Shown: positions 9,153 through 21,971 of the stretch, piece by piece
Position numbering within the stretch: the first letter of the stretch is position 1
Layout: every line of letters begins with the position of its first letter
Origin: Rhizobiaceae bacterium
GTDB taxonomy: Bacteria; Pseudomonadota; Alphaproteobacteria; Rhizobiales; Rhizobiaceae
Assembly: GCA_019635795.1 (NCBI GenBank)
Contig: JAHBYV010000005.1
Location: forward strand, 124,001 to 188,000
Length of the DNA: 64,000 bases
Direction: 5' to 3'
Notes under the pieces: generated by a model
Told to the model about the DNA's origin: nothing
The model's database searches: none
Seen by the model: only the letters and a program-made list of their open reading frames with translations
Translations under genes and position numbers: made by a program

Positions 9153-10406
9153 ATGTCTGGAAGCGATACAGTAAGATCTTCAAATTCAATGAATCACAGT
9201 TCTATTCAATTCGGGGGTGCCTCACTCACCTCGCAATCGAGCTCACCACACAATCAATTCGCGGTTTCCGCTTCGTACGCAATGCAGCATCCGGTCGCTC
9301 CATCCAATGCGGGAAATGTCGGAGCCTCTCCAAATAATACCATTGGGTCTGGGGGCGAAGAACCGGTCCAGGCGCAGTTTGGGCCGTGGGTTATCCAGCA
9401 TGCGGGGCAACAGGGCGCACAATCCGCAAGGACAAGTGTTCAGCCTGAGGGAAGTGTTCAGTTAAGCCCTCAGTTTGTACAGCCACCTTTGCAGCAGGCT
9501 CCACAGGTTCCGCAGCAGGTGGTCAGGCAGTCGACTCCAATGGAGCTTGTTCGTGAGTTGGGTGAAGATGAGCCGCAGTTGGAGAAAAGAGTGAGGGTGG
9601 AGCAAGTAAGTATCCGGACTTACAGCCCGTACCAGCAAGCTCCGCAGGTCCAGCCTGTCCAGCAGCAGCAACCTGTCCAGCAACCTCAAGCCGTCCAGCA
9701 GGTAAATCTCGCGCGTCGGGTGCAACCACCCCGAAAGGCTAAAGAAAGGGCGCTGCGCGAACATTTGGCGCAACAGGAACTTATGACAGTGCGCGGAAAC
9801 CGGAGGGGTTCACGCGCAATCCAAAATCTCGCTCAGGAGCAGTTGCCGCAAAACAACAGAACGATGATAGATACAGTCGATCCCTTCCATGTTACAGACT
9901 TCTTTCAGTTCACGAGAGCATTTCCGCACCATTACAATGAAGGTAAAACTTATGACATCCAGCTTAAGCTTCAAAGTGGGCGTGAATTGGAATTGATAAG
10001 ACGTAAGCTTCTATTATCTGACCTTTTGAATACATATGGCGGGCCAGAGCCCACCGTTGAACAGATCCAGCATTCTGAAACTGGAGCGACGTATACGCTC
10101 GCAGGTGGAGGCTTGCACCGTGCTGGCAACGGGACTGTACGCTTTACGCCGCCAATATCGGGCAACTACGAAGCTTATATTCTGCCGACACCTGCTGCCA
10201 CGCAGGCCGGATATGTGGTGCAGCAGAGAGAGATTGATCGCCGTGGCGAATATTCGGTGCCGGATAATCGCACGCAGGATATCATTCAAGCAAACAGGGT
10301 GCGGGAAATGCCGCCATACAGGCAGTTGGCTCCCGGCCATCACGCTGATTTAAGCAATGGCGGGCGCAACCTTGGTCTTAAGTTCGACATGTCATTCCTG
10401 GGCTAG
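9153..10406 (+). CDS. Unrecognised disordered Gln/Pro/Ser-rich protein inserted in the glg operon
   Basis: I do not recognise this protein. From ATG 9153 it is 417 residues; an in-frame ATG at 9135 exists, but only 9153 has a GAGAG ribosome-binding site at good spacing. Residues ~1-90 are rich in Ser, Asn, Gly and Gln; ~100-195 are dominated by Gln, Pro and Val (repeated PVQQ/PQQ words); ~190-240 form a strongly basic, helical-looking segment (RRVQPPRKAKERALREHL, later RGNRRGSR); the remaining ~170 residues look globular, with a DPFHVTDFF segment and many charged residues. No signal peptide, membrane segment or Cys is evident. The gene is more AT-rich than its neighbours and separates glgC from glgA, which suggests acquisition by transfer. 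A secreted effector or a nucleic-acid-binding protein are possibilities, neither shown by sequence. Confidence 0.75.
   Translation: MSGSDTVRSSNSMNHSSIQFGGASLTSQSSSPHNQFAVSASYAMQHPVAPSNAGNVGASPNNTIGSGGEEPVQAQFGPWVIQHAGQQGAQSARTSVQPEGSVQLSPQFVQPPLQQAPQVPQQVVRQSTPMELVRELGEDEPQLEKRVRVEQVSIRTYSPYQQAPQVQPVQQQQPVQQPQAVQQVNLARRVQPPRKAKERALREHLAQQELMTVRGNRRGSRAIQNLAQEQLPQNNRTMIDTVDPFHVTDFFQFTRAFPHHYNEGKTYDIQLKLQSGRELELIRRKLLLSDLLNTYGGPEPTVEQIQHSETGATYTLAGGGLHRAGNGTVRFTPPISGNYEAYILPTPAATQAGYVVQQREIDRRGEYSVPDNRTQDIIQANRVREMPPYRQLAPGHHADLSNGGRNLGLKFDMSFLG
9654..9707 (+). repeat. 18-base tandem repeat inside the Gln-rich region
   Basis: Three adjacent 18-base units begin CCTGTCCAGCA (9654-9671), CCTGTCCAGCA (9672-9689) and GCCGTCCAGCA (9690-9707). 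They encode PVQQQQ, PVQQPQ and AVQQVN. The first two are nearly identical at DNA level, showing recent slippage or unequal exchange within this coding region. Confidence 0.8.
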
Positions 10407-10453
10407 TCCGGTGCTCCTGCCATTCAGGAAAACCTCTGGCTAATTATTTCTGA

Positions 10454-13639
<3,186 letters not shown>

Positions 13640-13747
13640 ACATTTGACCAGATGGCTCGCCTCTCCCGCGCTGCGAACCGCCCTCTTTCTCGCAACTGAA
13701 GAGCGGTGCGCGCGGCTGAGCGCGTGATATTTGCGAAGGCAAACGGC

Positions 13748-15664
13748 ATGAAGAATATCAGCAGCAACTTTGGGGCTGTCGTGCTGGGAAGCGAAACACG
13801 CTTTTCAGTCTGGTCTGCTACAGCGCAAACCGTCTGGCTGTGCCTGTTCGACAAGGACGGCAACGAGACGCGCGTTGAAATGCAGCACGGCGAGGCCGGT
13901 GTGTTTTTTGCCGTCGCGCCTGTGGGCGCGGGGCAGCGATATGGCTTTCGCGCGGATGGGGAATACGCCCCGGAGCGCGGTCTATGGTTCGATCCGCTGA
14001 AATTGCTTGTCGATCCCTATGCCGTCGAGATTGATGGACCCTACCGCTACGACAAGCGTCTGGCGTCTGCCCGTGGGGTTTTCGACACTGCGCCACTGCT
14101 GCCAAAGGCGGTTGTGAGGAATTTGCCGGAAGTGATTCAATCGACTCCGTTATTCCAGCTCGGCGGATTGATCTATGAATTGCAGCTGAAGTCCTTTACC
14201 AAACTGCATCCAGATGTTCCTGCCGCACAGCGCGGAACAGTGGCGGCGCTGGCGCACCCGGCCATAATCGAGCATTTGCAGAAACTGCGTGTGTCTGCCG
14301 TGGAACTGATGCCGATCACGGCATGGATGGATGAACGCCATTTGCCACCCTTGGGATTGAGCAATGCGTGGGGCTACAACCCCGTTTCGTTTATGGCGCT
14401 GGACCCAAGGCTTTGCCCCGGCGGCGTGCAGGAATTGAGGGAAACGGTTGCCGCGCTGCACAGGGCGGGGATCGGTGTTATCCTCGATCTGGTGTTCAAT
14501 CACACGGCAGAAAGCGATGTGGCCGGGCCAACCTTATCGCTGCGCGGGCTCGATGCAACGACCTATTATCGCAGCCGCGACGGTGAACTCGTAAACGACA
14601 CGGGTACCGGCAACACCATTGCGTGCGACCATCCGGTGACAAGGGGTCTGATAATGGATTCGCTTCGCCACTTTGTGCGCCATGCGGGAATTGACGGTTT
14701 TCGTTTCGATCTTGCGCCCGTGCTGGGTCGCGGTGCAGATGGTTTTGACGCAAAGGCCGCGCTGCTGGAAGAAATGCGCGGCGATGCGACATTGGCGGAT
14801 CGCGTCCTGATTGCCGAGCCGTGGGACATTGGTCCGCAGGGTTATCAACTCGGAAATTTCGGTCACCGCTTTCTGGAATGGAATGACAAGTTCCGCGATG
14901 ACATAAGGCGCTTCTGGCGCGGTGACGGTTCCATGGTCGGCGCTCTGGCGACGCGGCTGGCTGGCTCATCCGATGTGTTCGGCGGTGACGGACAGACGGG
15001 GACTAGAACCGTCAATTTTATAGCTGCACATGACGGCATGACGCTCGCCGATCTGGTGAGCTTTGAACATAAGCACAATGATGCGAATGGAGAGGGCAAC
15101 CGCGACGGCCACAATGAAAACCTGTCATGGAACAATGGCGTCGAAGGCGAAACCGCCGATGCTGCTGTTCAGGCGGCGCGGAGCCGGGATATTCGCGCCC
15201 TTCTTGCTACCTTGTTTGCGTCGCGTGGCGCAATCATGCTGACGGCGGGTGACGAGTTCGGCCGCACACAGGGCGGAAACAACAATGCCTACTGTCAGGA
15301 CAATGAAACAAGCTGGCTAAGCTGGGGCAATCGCGACCGGGAGCTGGAGGCATACGCATTTTCGCTGGCGAAGATGCGCGCGGGCTTTCGGGCGTTCAGC
15401 CAACTGCACTTTCTGGGCGGGAATGATGTGCAATGGTTGACCGAATCCGGTGTGCCAATGACAGTGGCGGATTGGGAGGATCCAAGCCGCCAAAGGCTTT
15501 GCATGGTGCTCTCAGGCGAAGGCGGACGGCTCGCGGTTCTGATAAATGGCGACCGGCGGAAGGTCGCGTTTCATTTGCCTGAACGCGGAGGCCATCGCTG
15601 GGACGATGGTGTCGTGGCTGGAAGATCCGTTGAATTCAGGCGCGAGGTGGAAAATGGCGACTAG
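13748..15664 (+). CDS. glgX: Glycogen debranching enzyme
   Basis: GlgX (about 638 residues) hydrolyses alpha-1,6 branches left after phosphorylase action. An N-terminal CBM48-like domain precedes a GH13 barrel with 'GVILDLVFNHTAE', 'GFRFDLAPVLGR' (nucleophile Asp), 'LIAEPWDIGPQGYQLGNF' (acid/base Glu) and 'FIAAHDGMTLADLV' (His-Asp). Start ATG 13748 follows GAAGG at good spacing; a GTG at 13706 in frame is less likely. It follows pgm by about 100 bases and overlaps the next gene by 11 bases, so it belongs to the same operon. Confidence 0.95.
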   Translation: MKNISSNFGAVVLGSETRFSVWSATAQTVWLCLFDKDGNETRVEMQHGEAGVFFAVAPVGAGQRYGFRADGEYAPERGLWFDPLKLLVDPYAVEIDGPYRYDKRLASARGVFDTAPLLPKAVVRNLPEVIQSTPLFQLGGLIYELQLKSFTKLHPDVPAAQRGTVAALAHPAIIEHLQKLRVSAVELMPITAWMDERHLPPLGLSNAWGYNPVSFMALDPRLCPGGVQELRETVAALHRAGIGVILDLVFNHTAESDVAGPTLSLRGLDATTYYRSRDGELVNDTGTGNTIACDHPVTRGLIMDSLRHFVRHAGIDGFRFDLAPVLGRGADGFDAKAALLEEMRGDATLADRVLIAEPWDIGPQGYQLGNFGHRFLEWNDKFRDDIRRFWRGDGSMVGALATRLAGSSDVFGGDGQTGTRTVNFIAAHDGMTLADLVSFEHKHNDANGEGNRDGHNENLSWNNGVEGETADAAVQAARSRDIRALLATLFASRGAIMLTAGDEFGRTQGGNNNAYCQDNETSWLSWGNRDRELEAYAFSLAKMRAGFRAFSQLHFLGGNDVQWLTESGVPMTVADWEDPSRQRLCMVLSGEGGRLAVLINGDRRKVAFHLPERGGHRWDDGVVAGRSVEFRREVENGD

Positions 15665-17273
15665 CGAATGGTGGCGCGGTTGCGTCATTTATCAAGTCTA
15701 TCCGCGCAGCTATCAGGACAGCAATGGCGACGGCATTGGTGATTTGCCGGGCATCATTGAGCGGCTCCCTTACATTGCCGAACTGGGCGTAGATGCGATC
15801 TGGCTATCGCCCTTCTTCAAATCGCCGCAAGCCGATATGGGCTATGATGTTTCGGATTATTGCGCCGTCGATCCCATGTTTGGAACGATGGAAGATTTCG
15901 AACTGCTGGTTAGCGAAGCGCACCGGCTTGGCCTGAAAATCATAATCGATCAGGTGCTCGCGCATACTTCAGACCGGCATCCGTGGTTTGTCGAAAGTCG
16001 TCTTGATCGGACAAACGACAAGGCGGATTGGTTCGTTTGGGCTGATGCAAAGCCGGATGGAACCGCGCCAAACAACTGGCTTTCCGTCTTTGGTGGGTCG
16101 GCGTGGGAGTGGGAATCGACGCGCAAGCAATATTACCTGCACAACTTCCTCGCTTCCCAGCCCGCGCTGAATTTCCACAATCCGGCGGTTCAGGACGCGC
16201 TGCTGGAGACGGTGCGCTTCTGGCTGGAAAAAGGGGTCGATGGCTTTCGCCTCGACACGGTGAACTACTATTTTCAGGATGCCCGATTGCGTCCGAATCC
16301 GGCATTGCCTAAACGCAAGCGCGACGCGCTGGATGCAACCAACCCTTACCTTTTTCAGCAACATCTGTACGACAAGTCGCGACCCGAAAACCTGAATTTT
16401 CTCAAGCGCTTCCGTGCGCTTCTGGATTCATTTGGGGAGAGGGCGAGCGTGGGCGAGTTGGGCGACGAGGAACGCTCGCTCGATACGGTTGCGGCTTACA
16501 CCAGCGATGGCGACAAGCTGCACATGTGCTACACCTTCGATATGCTCGGCGATGAATTCTCGCCGTCGCATTTTCGGGGCTGCGTGGAACGCTTTTTTGC
16601 GAAGGTGCGCGATGGCTGGGTGTGTTGGGCGTTTTCCAATCATGATGTGAAGCGGCATGTGAGCCGTTGGGCCAAGCCAGGCCAAAGCAGCGATGAAATA
16701 GCCCGATTTGCGATCTGCCTTCTCGCTTGTCTGCCCGGATCAATTTGCCTGTATCAGGGCGAGGAGCTGGGTATGGAAGAGGCGGAGCTTACCTTCGAGC
16801 AACTGCGCGACCCTTACGGGATAAGGTTCTGGCCGGGCTTCAAGGGAAGGGATGGCTGCCGCACACCGATGGTCTGGGAATCGCGGGCGCAAAACGCCGG
16901 CTTTTCGACCGGCACCCCGTGGCTTCCCGTCACGGAAAAATCGGCGGCGCGCGCTGTTGACGTGCAGGAGCGGGATGCGCATTCGCTGCTGAATCATTAT
17001 CGCGCGGTTTTGAGGCTCCGGGCGTCACAGCCCGCAATGATTGAGGGAAGTGTCAGGTTTCTGGAGAGTGGCAAAAAAGTGCTGGCATTCCTGCGGGAAC
17101 ATGATGGGCAGAGCATTTTGTGTGTGTTCAATTTCAGCGATAGCCCCGTTCGCTGGAAATTGCCGAGTGATATTGAAATCAGCACGGCCCTGTTCACCGA
17201 TCAAACGGCCAAGACCTCGGGCAGGACCATAACGCTGCCGGCGCTGGGAAGTTTGATTGCATCTGTGGGGTGA
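15654..17273 (+). CDS. GH13-family alpha-glucosidase
   Basis: A 539-residue GH13 enzyme of the oligo-1,6-glucosidase/maltodextrin-glucosidase type. Motifs: 'WWRGCVIYQVYPRSYQDSN' at the N-terminus (quoted in part), 'IIDQVLAHTSDRHPWF', 'GFRLDTVNYY' with the nucleophile Asp, 'GELGDEE' with the acid/base Glu, and 'FSNHDVKRH'. The start ATG 15654 has a GAGGTGG site and overlaps glgX's last codons; an earlier in-frame ATG at 15546 lies deep inside glgX. No signal peptide, so it probably acts in the cytoplasm on maltodextrins released by GlgP and GlgX. It ends the operon; no clear terminator follows. Confidence 0.9.
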   Translation: MATSEWWRGCVIYQVYPRSYQDSNGDGIGDLPGIIERLPYIAELGVDAIWLSPFFKSPQADMGYDVSDYCAVDPMFGTMEDFELLVSEAHRLGLKIIIDQVLAHTSDRHPWFVESRLDRTNDKADWFVWADAKPDGTAPNNWLSVFGGSAWEWESTRKQYYLHNFLASQPALNFHNPAVQDALLETVRFWLEKGVDGFRLDTVNYYFQDARLRPNPALPKRKRDALDATNPYLFQQHLYDKSRPENLNFLKRFRALLDSFGERASVGELGDEERSLDTVAAYTSDGDKLHMCYTFDMLGDEFSPSHFRGCVERFFAKVRDGWVCWAFSNHDVKRHVSRWAKPGQSSDEIARFAICLLACLPGSICLYQGEELGMEEAELTFEQLRDPYGIRFWPGFKGRDGCRTPMVWESRAQNAGFSTGTPWLPVTEKSAARAVDVQERDAHSLLNHYRAVLRLRASQPAMIEGSVRFLESGKKVLAFLREHDGQSILCVFNFSDSPVRWKLPSDIEISTALFTDQTAKTSGRTITLPALGSLIASVG

Positions 17274-17491
17274 GGGTTTGCCTTGCCGGTATCCTGCGCC
17301 GAACGATTTCGCTATCGCTATTGGAACTTGGAAATCGAAGCGCTAACATAACTGAAGCAGCGCCTTTTGACGTGTCAATCGGTGGTTTTTTTGAAGACGA
17401 GCTCAATCCGCGCGGCCCTGCTTGTTTAATGAGGATAGCCGCCACACAGGCAATCCGGAACTGGTTGGCTTTTGTTGGCGGCTAAACCTTT

Positions 17492-17830
17492 CTAAGCAGC
17501 CGTAGCCTTATTGCCGAAAATTCCAAGAATTCCGCCAATCAGGGCTAACACCATGAAAATGGCTACGAATGTTCCACCCATAACAGCGCCGAGAATGGCG
17601 CAAAAAATAAGCAGGATAGCGGGCACTTTCGAACCGGCACCAAGTGTGACTGCGCCAAGAACTATTGTCAAAAACGAGAATATAACGCCGCCCCAGCCAA
17701 GCATGATAACGGTATCAGCGCCTTCAGCTTGAAATGCACCGGCAGCACCTCCCACGAACAGAGTAAACCCCGCTGCCAAAACAGCAAAAATGCCGGCGAT
17801 AATCGCGATTATTCCACCTGCTTTACGCAT
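17492..17830 (-). CDS. Small multi-pass membrane protein (DUF4064-like)
   Basis: A 112-residue very hydrophobic protein with about four membrane segments (residues roughly 5-30, 45-65, 70-88, 90-108) separated by short Gly-rich turns, ending GNKATAA. It resembles DUF4064-type proteins, whose function is unknown to me. The start is ATG 17830 with GAGGG eight bases upstream; an alternative TTG 15 bases earlier would overlap that site. It stands alone between the glycogen operon and tRNA-Pro. Confidence 0.7.
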   Translation of the reverse strand: MRKAGGIIAIIAGIFAVLAAGFTLFVGGAAGAFQAEGADTVIMLGWGGVIFSFLTIVLGAVTLGAGSKVPAILLIFCAILGAVMGGTFVAIFMVLALIGGILGIFGNKATAA

Positions 17831-18150
17831 ATGTTTTTCCCTCAATCAGAAAATTAGATAACGCTTAAAAGCATGTCGAAGCTCGGCGCGCAATCAAAAG
17901 TCGAGAAAAGCAATATCGATGCGTTGTGCTATTGAGGTGAGTGACAAGGTTGGTGAGTTTCCGTACTTGGCGATTTAAAGTTTTGTGCCTTATGCGCACG
18001 CCAAAACGCTGAATTCTGCGAACCGCAAACATGCTTTGATACAGGCGCGGAGCAATTGCAAAGATTAGCTGGAATAAGGGAAAATCGGCGGAAACCAGGC
18101 GGGAAACTGCAGCAAGCGACTAAGCTAATAGTCTAGGTGCTTGATTTTAC
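17831..18150. other. Non-coding stretch upstream of the membrane protein
   Basis: About 320 bases, between the start of the small membrane protein and the 3' end of tRNA-Pro. Open frames here are short and without ribosome-binding sites. I see no repeat, terminator or further RNA gene; it presumably holds the promoter for the membrane protein. Confidence 0.5.
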
Positions 18151-18227
18151 TGGTCGGAGTGAGAGGATTCGAACCTCCGACCCCCTCGTCCCGAACGAGG
18201 TGCGCTACCAGGCTGCGCTACACTCCG
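18151..18227 (-). tRNA. tRNA-Pro (anticodon CGG)
   Basis: The minus strand folds as a standard cloverleaf of 77 bases including the encoded CCA. The acceptor CGGAGTG pairs with CACTCCG, the D arm contains AGCGCAGCCTGGTAGCGC, the anticodon stem CCTCG/CGAGG encloses the loop TTCGGGA (anticodon CGG, reading CCG), and the T loop is GGTTCGAATCC. Confidence 0.97.
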
Positions 18228-18242
18228 TGACCAGACCGCGGG

Positions 18243-18271
18243 CTTATAACCGTCGCGCCATGCGCCCGCAA
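18243..18271 (-). promoter_or_regulatory. Promoter of tRNA-Pro
   Basis: On the minus strand TTGCGG (-35, 18266-18271) and TATAAG (-10, 18243-18248) are separated by exactly 17 bases and lie 15 bases before the tRNA 5' end, good matches to a housekeeping sigma-70 promoter. Confidence 0.65.
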
Positions 18272-18528
18272 GGGCCAAGATTGGCCACCAGCGGGAAAGT
18301 TTTGAGCAAAGGGCCGATGCCTTGTGCCCGTCCGTATGATACGCGCCGCACATCGGACCGGCTGGGATTCGAAAATGACATGCTAATAAAGTATATGTCG
18401 AATCAAAGATTGCTCCAGATGGCGCGCACAATCGTCCTTAGCCAGCGCAGTGCTCATTGCTTATCGACTTTGGCAGCGCGCCCTCTATAAGCGGAAATCT
18501 TTCACGCATTGAACTTTGAGGGGATCGC

Positions 18529-18831
18529 ATGAGCGACCAGAACGACGAATATGTTTACGACGAAGCAACGGGCGAGTGGCGTCCGGCGTCCGAAATCGCT
18601 GCGGAGGCGGCAAGGGCCGCTGAAGTCCGCGATGCGTCCGGAAATGTTCTGGCTGATGGGGATTCGGTCGTTCTGGTGAAAGACCTCAAGGTAAAGGGTG
18701 CAGGGCAGACGCTGAAGCAGGGCACGGTGATCCGTTCAATCCGGCTGACGGACAATCCCGAAGAGATCGATTGCCGCCACGACACCATCAAGGGCCTTGT
18801 GTTGCGCACAGAGTTTGTTCGCAAGCGCTGA
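18529..18831 (+). CDS. PhnA/YjdM-like protein lacking the zinc ribbon
   Basis: A 100-residue protein whose C-terminal two thirds ('GNVLADGDSVVLVKDLKVKG' and the final 'LRTEFVRKR') closely follow the PhnA/YjdM SH3-like domain. The family's N-terminal zinc ribbon with two CxxC pairs is absent: the same stretch here is acidic (YDEATGEWRPASE) and has no Cys. The role of the PhnA domain is uncertain despite its historical link to alkylphosphonate use. ATG 18529 follows GAGGGG. It converges on betB, with two bases between the stop codons. Confidence 0.8.
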   Translation: MSDQNDEYVYDEATGEWRPASEIAAEAARAAEVRDASGNVLADGDSVVLVKDLKVKGAGQTLKQGTVIRSIRLTDNPEEIDCRHDTIKGLVLRTEFVRKR

Positions 18832-18833
18832 TT

Positions 18834-20297
18834 TCAAAACGAGGCTTGCACGTCGCCCGTTTCGACATAGACAGACTTGATCTGCGAATAATGAGCGAGA
18901 GCGGCGATGCCGTTTTCGCGCCCTATGCCAGACTGCTTGTACCCGCCGAACGGCATTTCGACAGGTGTGAGATTGTAGTTGTTGATCCAGCACGTGCCGG
19001 CCTGCAGTTGCGCAATCACGCGATGCGCGCGCGGTAAATCGCGCGTGAAAAGACCAGCGGAAAGGCCGAAGGGCGTGTCGTTCGCGCGCGCAATCGCATC
19101 AGTCTCATCTGTGAACGACAGAACGCTCATGACAGGCCCGAAAATCTCCTCGCGGGCAATGCGCATGTCGTCCCGAACATTGGTAAAGATTGTCGGTTCG
19201 ACAAAATAGCCATTCTCGAACCCCTGAAGCCTTGGCACACCGCCGCCATAATGCAGCGTTGCGCCTTCCTGCTTTCCGATCTCGATATAGCCCAGAACCT
19301 TGTCGAACTGCATCTTGTTGATCAGCGGTCCCATCTGCGTGTCAGGGTCCAGCGGATCGCCGATGCGGATGGCCTTCGTGCGCTCAGTCAAGCGCTCAAG
19401 AAATTGCTGCTGGATTGCTTCGTGCACGAATACGCGCGTTCCGTTGGAGCAAACCTGCCCAGTCGAATAGAAGTTCGCCATCATCGCGCCGCCAACCGCA
19501 TTCTCGATATCGGCATCTTCAAAGATCACCAGAGGTGACTTTCCGCCCAACTCCATGGTCGCGTGTTTCATGTGCGAACCGACGAGCGAAAGCACTTTCT
19601 TGCCGGTTGGAACGGACCCGGTGAAGGAAATCTTGGCCACAAGATCGTGGCTGGCCAATGCCGAGCCAACGGGTCCACGCCCTTGTATCACGTTGAAAAG
19701 GCCATCCGGCAGACCCGCTTCCGTGTAGATTTCAGCAAGTGACAGCGCCGAAAGCGGGGCGGCTTCCGATGGCTTGAAAACCATCGCATTGCCCATTGCC
19801 AGGGCGGGGCCGGACTTCCAGCCCGCACCCTGTATCGGATAGTTCCAGGCTCCAATGCCAGCGCACACGCCAAGAGGTTCGCGGCGCGTGTAGCCAAAAG
19901 GCCCGCCCAGATCGAAAAAATCACCGTTGAATGTCGCGACGGCTCCCGCAAAGAACTCCAGTGCTTCGGCCACGGAAGCGGCATCGGCAACCAGCGTTTC
20001 CTGTATGGCGCGGCCTGTGTTGAGTGTCTCTATCCGCGCCAGCTCATCATTTTTCGCGCGCAACAGATCGGCGGCGCGTCGCAATATGCGGCCTCGCTCG
20101 ACTGGTTTAAGCTGCGCCCAGGCCGCCTGCGCCCGATGCGCGGATTGCACTGCCTGCTCGATTATGGCTGGAGTTGCGGCGTGCAGCCGGGCAATCGGCT
20201 CCCCGGTCGCGGCATAAATCAGGTCAATCGGTTCGCCTGCACTGTCTTCGACATAGCGGCCATTGATGTAGTGCGAAGCCTTGGGTTGCGCCTTCAA
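18834..20297 (-). CDS. betB: Betaine aldehyde dehydrogenase
   Basis: BetB (487 residues) oxidises betaine aldehyde to the osmoprotectant glycine betaine with NAD(P)+. The catalytic Cys lies at about residue 283 in '[10 protein letters not shown]', the general-base Glu in 'MELGGKSPL', and '[12 protein letters not shown]' is the cofactor-binding motif. The start is a TTG at 20297, supported by an unusually strong AGGAGG six bases upstream that overlaps the betA stop codon. It is the last gene of the betI-betA-betB operon. Confidence 0.95.
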   Translation of the reverse strand: MKAQPKASHYINGRYVEDSAGEPIDLIYAATGEPIARLHAATPAIIEQAVQSAHRAQAAWAQLKPVERGRILRRAADLLRAKNDELARIETLNTGRAIQETLVADAASVAEALEFFAGAVATFNGDFFDLGGPFGYTRREPLGVCAGIGAWNYPIQGAGWKSGPALAMGNAMVFKPSEAAPLSALSLAEIYTEAGLPDGLFNVIQGRGPVGSALASHDLVAKISFTGSVPTGKKVLSLVGSHMKHATMELGGKSPLVIFEDADIENAVGGAMMANFYSTGQVCSNGTRVFVHEAIQQQFLERLTERTKAIRIGDPLDPDTQMGPLINKMQFDKVLGYIEIGKQEGATLHYGGGVPRLQGFENGYFVEPTIFTNVRDDMRIAREEIFGPVMSVLSFTDETDAIARANDTPFGLSAGLFTRDLPRAHRVIAQLQAGTCWINNYNLTPVEMPFGGYKQSGIGRENGIAALAHYSQIKSVYVETGDVQASF

Positions 20298-20306
20298 TGC
20301 TTCCTC

Positions 20307-21971
20307 CTATCTGTCCGACTTCCGCCAGCGCGGGTTTATCCATGGTTCCTGATTGGACGGGGCGAGCATGGCCCGGCCAAGAATGTGGTCGGCGGCCTTT
20401 TCCCCCGTCATGATAGACGGAGCATTCAGATTTCCGTTGGTCACGCGCGGGAAAATAGAAGAATCTGCGACGCGCAAACCCTCAACGCCGATAACGCGGC
20501 ATTCCGGGTCCACAACTGCCATCGGATCGCTCGCGCGGCCCATCTTGCACGTGCCGCATGGATGGAAGGCGCTTTCAGCATGGTCGCGGATGAATTCGTC
20601 AAGCTCTGCATCGCTCTGCACATGCGAGCCCGGAGAAATTTCGCGCCCGCGATAGGGCTCGAATGCGCTTTGCCCGAAAATCTCACGCGTGAGGCGGATG
20701 CAATGGCGAAACTCGGTCCAGTCGTCCGGGTGGGACATGTAGTTGAACCGGATAACGGGCATGTCCAAAGGATCTCCCGAGCGAAGCGTGACCGAGCCTC
20801 GCGATTTGGAGCGCATCGGCCCCACATGGGCCTGAAAGCCGTGCGACTTGGCCGCGGCCTTGCCATCATAGCGAATAGCTGCTGGCAGGAAATGATATTG
20901 AATATCGGGATATTCGACGCCCGGCGCGGACCGCACGAATGCCGCCGCCTCAAAGTGGTTTGTTGCGCCGAGCCCGGTTTTGAACAAGAGCCATTGCGCA
21001 CCAATCAACGCTTTGGAGAAGGGATTAAGAACCGAATAAAGGGTAATCGGCTGTGTCGATTCCTGCTGGATATAAAGCTCCAGATGGTCTTGCAGGTTTT
21101 GGCCGACGCCGGGCCTGTCCGCCACGACCTCAATTCCATGTTCGCGCAGATGCGCGGCAGGGCCAATGCCGGACAGCATGAGCAATTTGGGCGAATTGAT
21201 CGAGGATGCGGCAAGGATGACTTCACGTTTTGCGCGAACAAGTTGAATCTGTTTGCGAACTTCAACCTCCACGCCTATCGCACGTTGATTCTCAATGACC
21301 ACTCGCCGGGCGAAAGCACTGACAAGACTCACATTTTTGCGCTTGAGGGCAGGCCGCAAATAGGCGCAGGCAGTGGACCAGCGGCGCCCGCCGTGGATGG
21401 TCTGCTCCATGGGGCCAAAGCCTTCCTGCTTGGCTCCGTTGTAATCGTTGGTCACTTCAAAACCGGCCTGCTTGCCCGCTTCGATGAACGCCAGGTAAAG
21501 GGGATTTTGACGCAGGCCGCGCCGCACGAACAGCGGTCCGTCCGTTCCGCGCCAGCCGTCCTCGCCCTCAACGGCGTGTTCCATGCGCTTGAAGTAGGGC
21601 AGCACATCGGCAAAGCTCCAGCCCGCAGCGCCTTCCTCTGCCCAATGGTCAAAATCCCGCGCATGGCCGCGAACATAGACCATGCCATTGATAGAGGACG
21701 ACCCGCCAATGACCTTGCCGCGCGGGGTCACCAACACGCGCCCGCCAAGATTTGGTTCGGGTTCGGTTTTAAAGCCCCAGTCGTAGCGGCTCATATTCAT
21801 GGGGAAAGATAGCGCGGAAGGCATCTGGATGAACGGCCCTATATCGGTTCCGCCATATTCAATCACGATAACCGAATATCGCCCGTCTTCAGACAGCCGG
21901 TACGCCAGGGCGGAGCCGGCTGAACCGGACCCGACAATCACGTAATCCGCAACCAGATCGGCCACGCTCAT
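20307..21971 (-). CDS. betA: Choline dehydrogenase
   Basis: BetA (554 residues) is a GMC-family FAD enzyme that oxidises choline to betaine aldehyde, normally membrane-associated. The N-terminal '[20 protein letters not shown]' is the dinucleotide-binding motif, '[15 protein letters not shown]' the GMC signature, and '[10 protein letters not shown]' near residue 470 carries the catalytic His region. Its ATG overlaps the betI stop by four bases (ATGA), so translation is coupled. A choline-sulfatase gene (betC), often present between betI and betB in this order, is not in the cluster. Confidence 0.95.
   Translation of the reverse strand: MSVADLVADYVIVGSGSAGSALAYRLSEDGRYSVIVIEYGGTDIGPFIQMPSALSFPMNMSRYDWGFKTEPEPNLGGRVLVTPRGKVIGGSSSINGMVYVRGHARDFDHWAEEGAAGWSFADVLPYFKRMEHAVEGEDGWRGTDGPLFVRRGLRQNPLYLAFIEAGKQAGFEVTNDYNGAKQEGFGPMEQTIHGGRRWSTACAYLRPALKRKNVSLVSAFARRVVIENQRAIGVEVEVRKQIQLVRAKREVILAASSINSPKLLMLSGIGPAAHLREHGIEVVADRPGVGQNLQDHLELYIQQESTQPITLYSVLNPFSKALIGAQWLLFKTGLGATNHFEAAAFVRSAPGVEYPDIQYHFLPAAIRYDGKAAAKSHGFQAHVGPMRSKSRGSVTLRSGDPLDMPVIRFNYMSHPDDWTEFRHCIRLTREIFGQSAFEPYRGREISPGSHVQSDAELDEFIRDHAESAFHPCGTCKMGRASDPMAVVDPECRVIGVEGLRVADSSIFPRVTNGNLNAPSIMTGEKAADHILGRAMLAPSNQEPWINPRWRKSDR

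Noticed and set aside
17270..17485. Plus-strand open frame of 71 codons after the glycogen operon
   Set aside because: No ribosome-binding site, no homology pattern, Ser/Arg/Ile-rich random-like peptide.
18137..18490. Plus-strand open frame of 117 codons across tRNA-Pro
   Set aside because: It crosses the tRNA gene and has no ribosome-binding site.
20136..21812. Long plus-strand open frame of ~558 codons
   Set aside because: It lies antisense to betA and betB, whose motifs are complete. The peptide is His/Arg/Ala-rich and domain-free, as expected from the high-GC third-position bias of the opposite strand.
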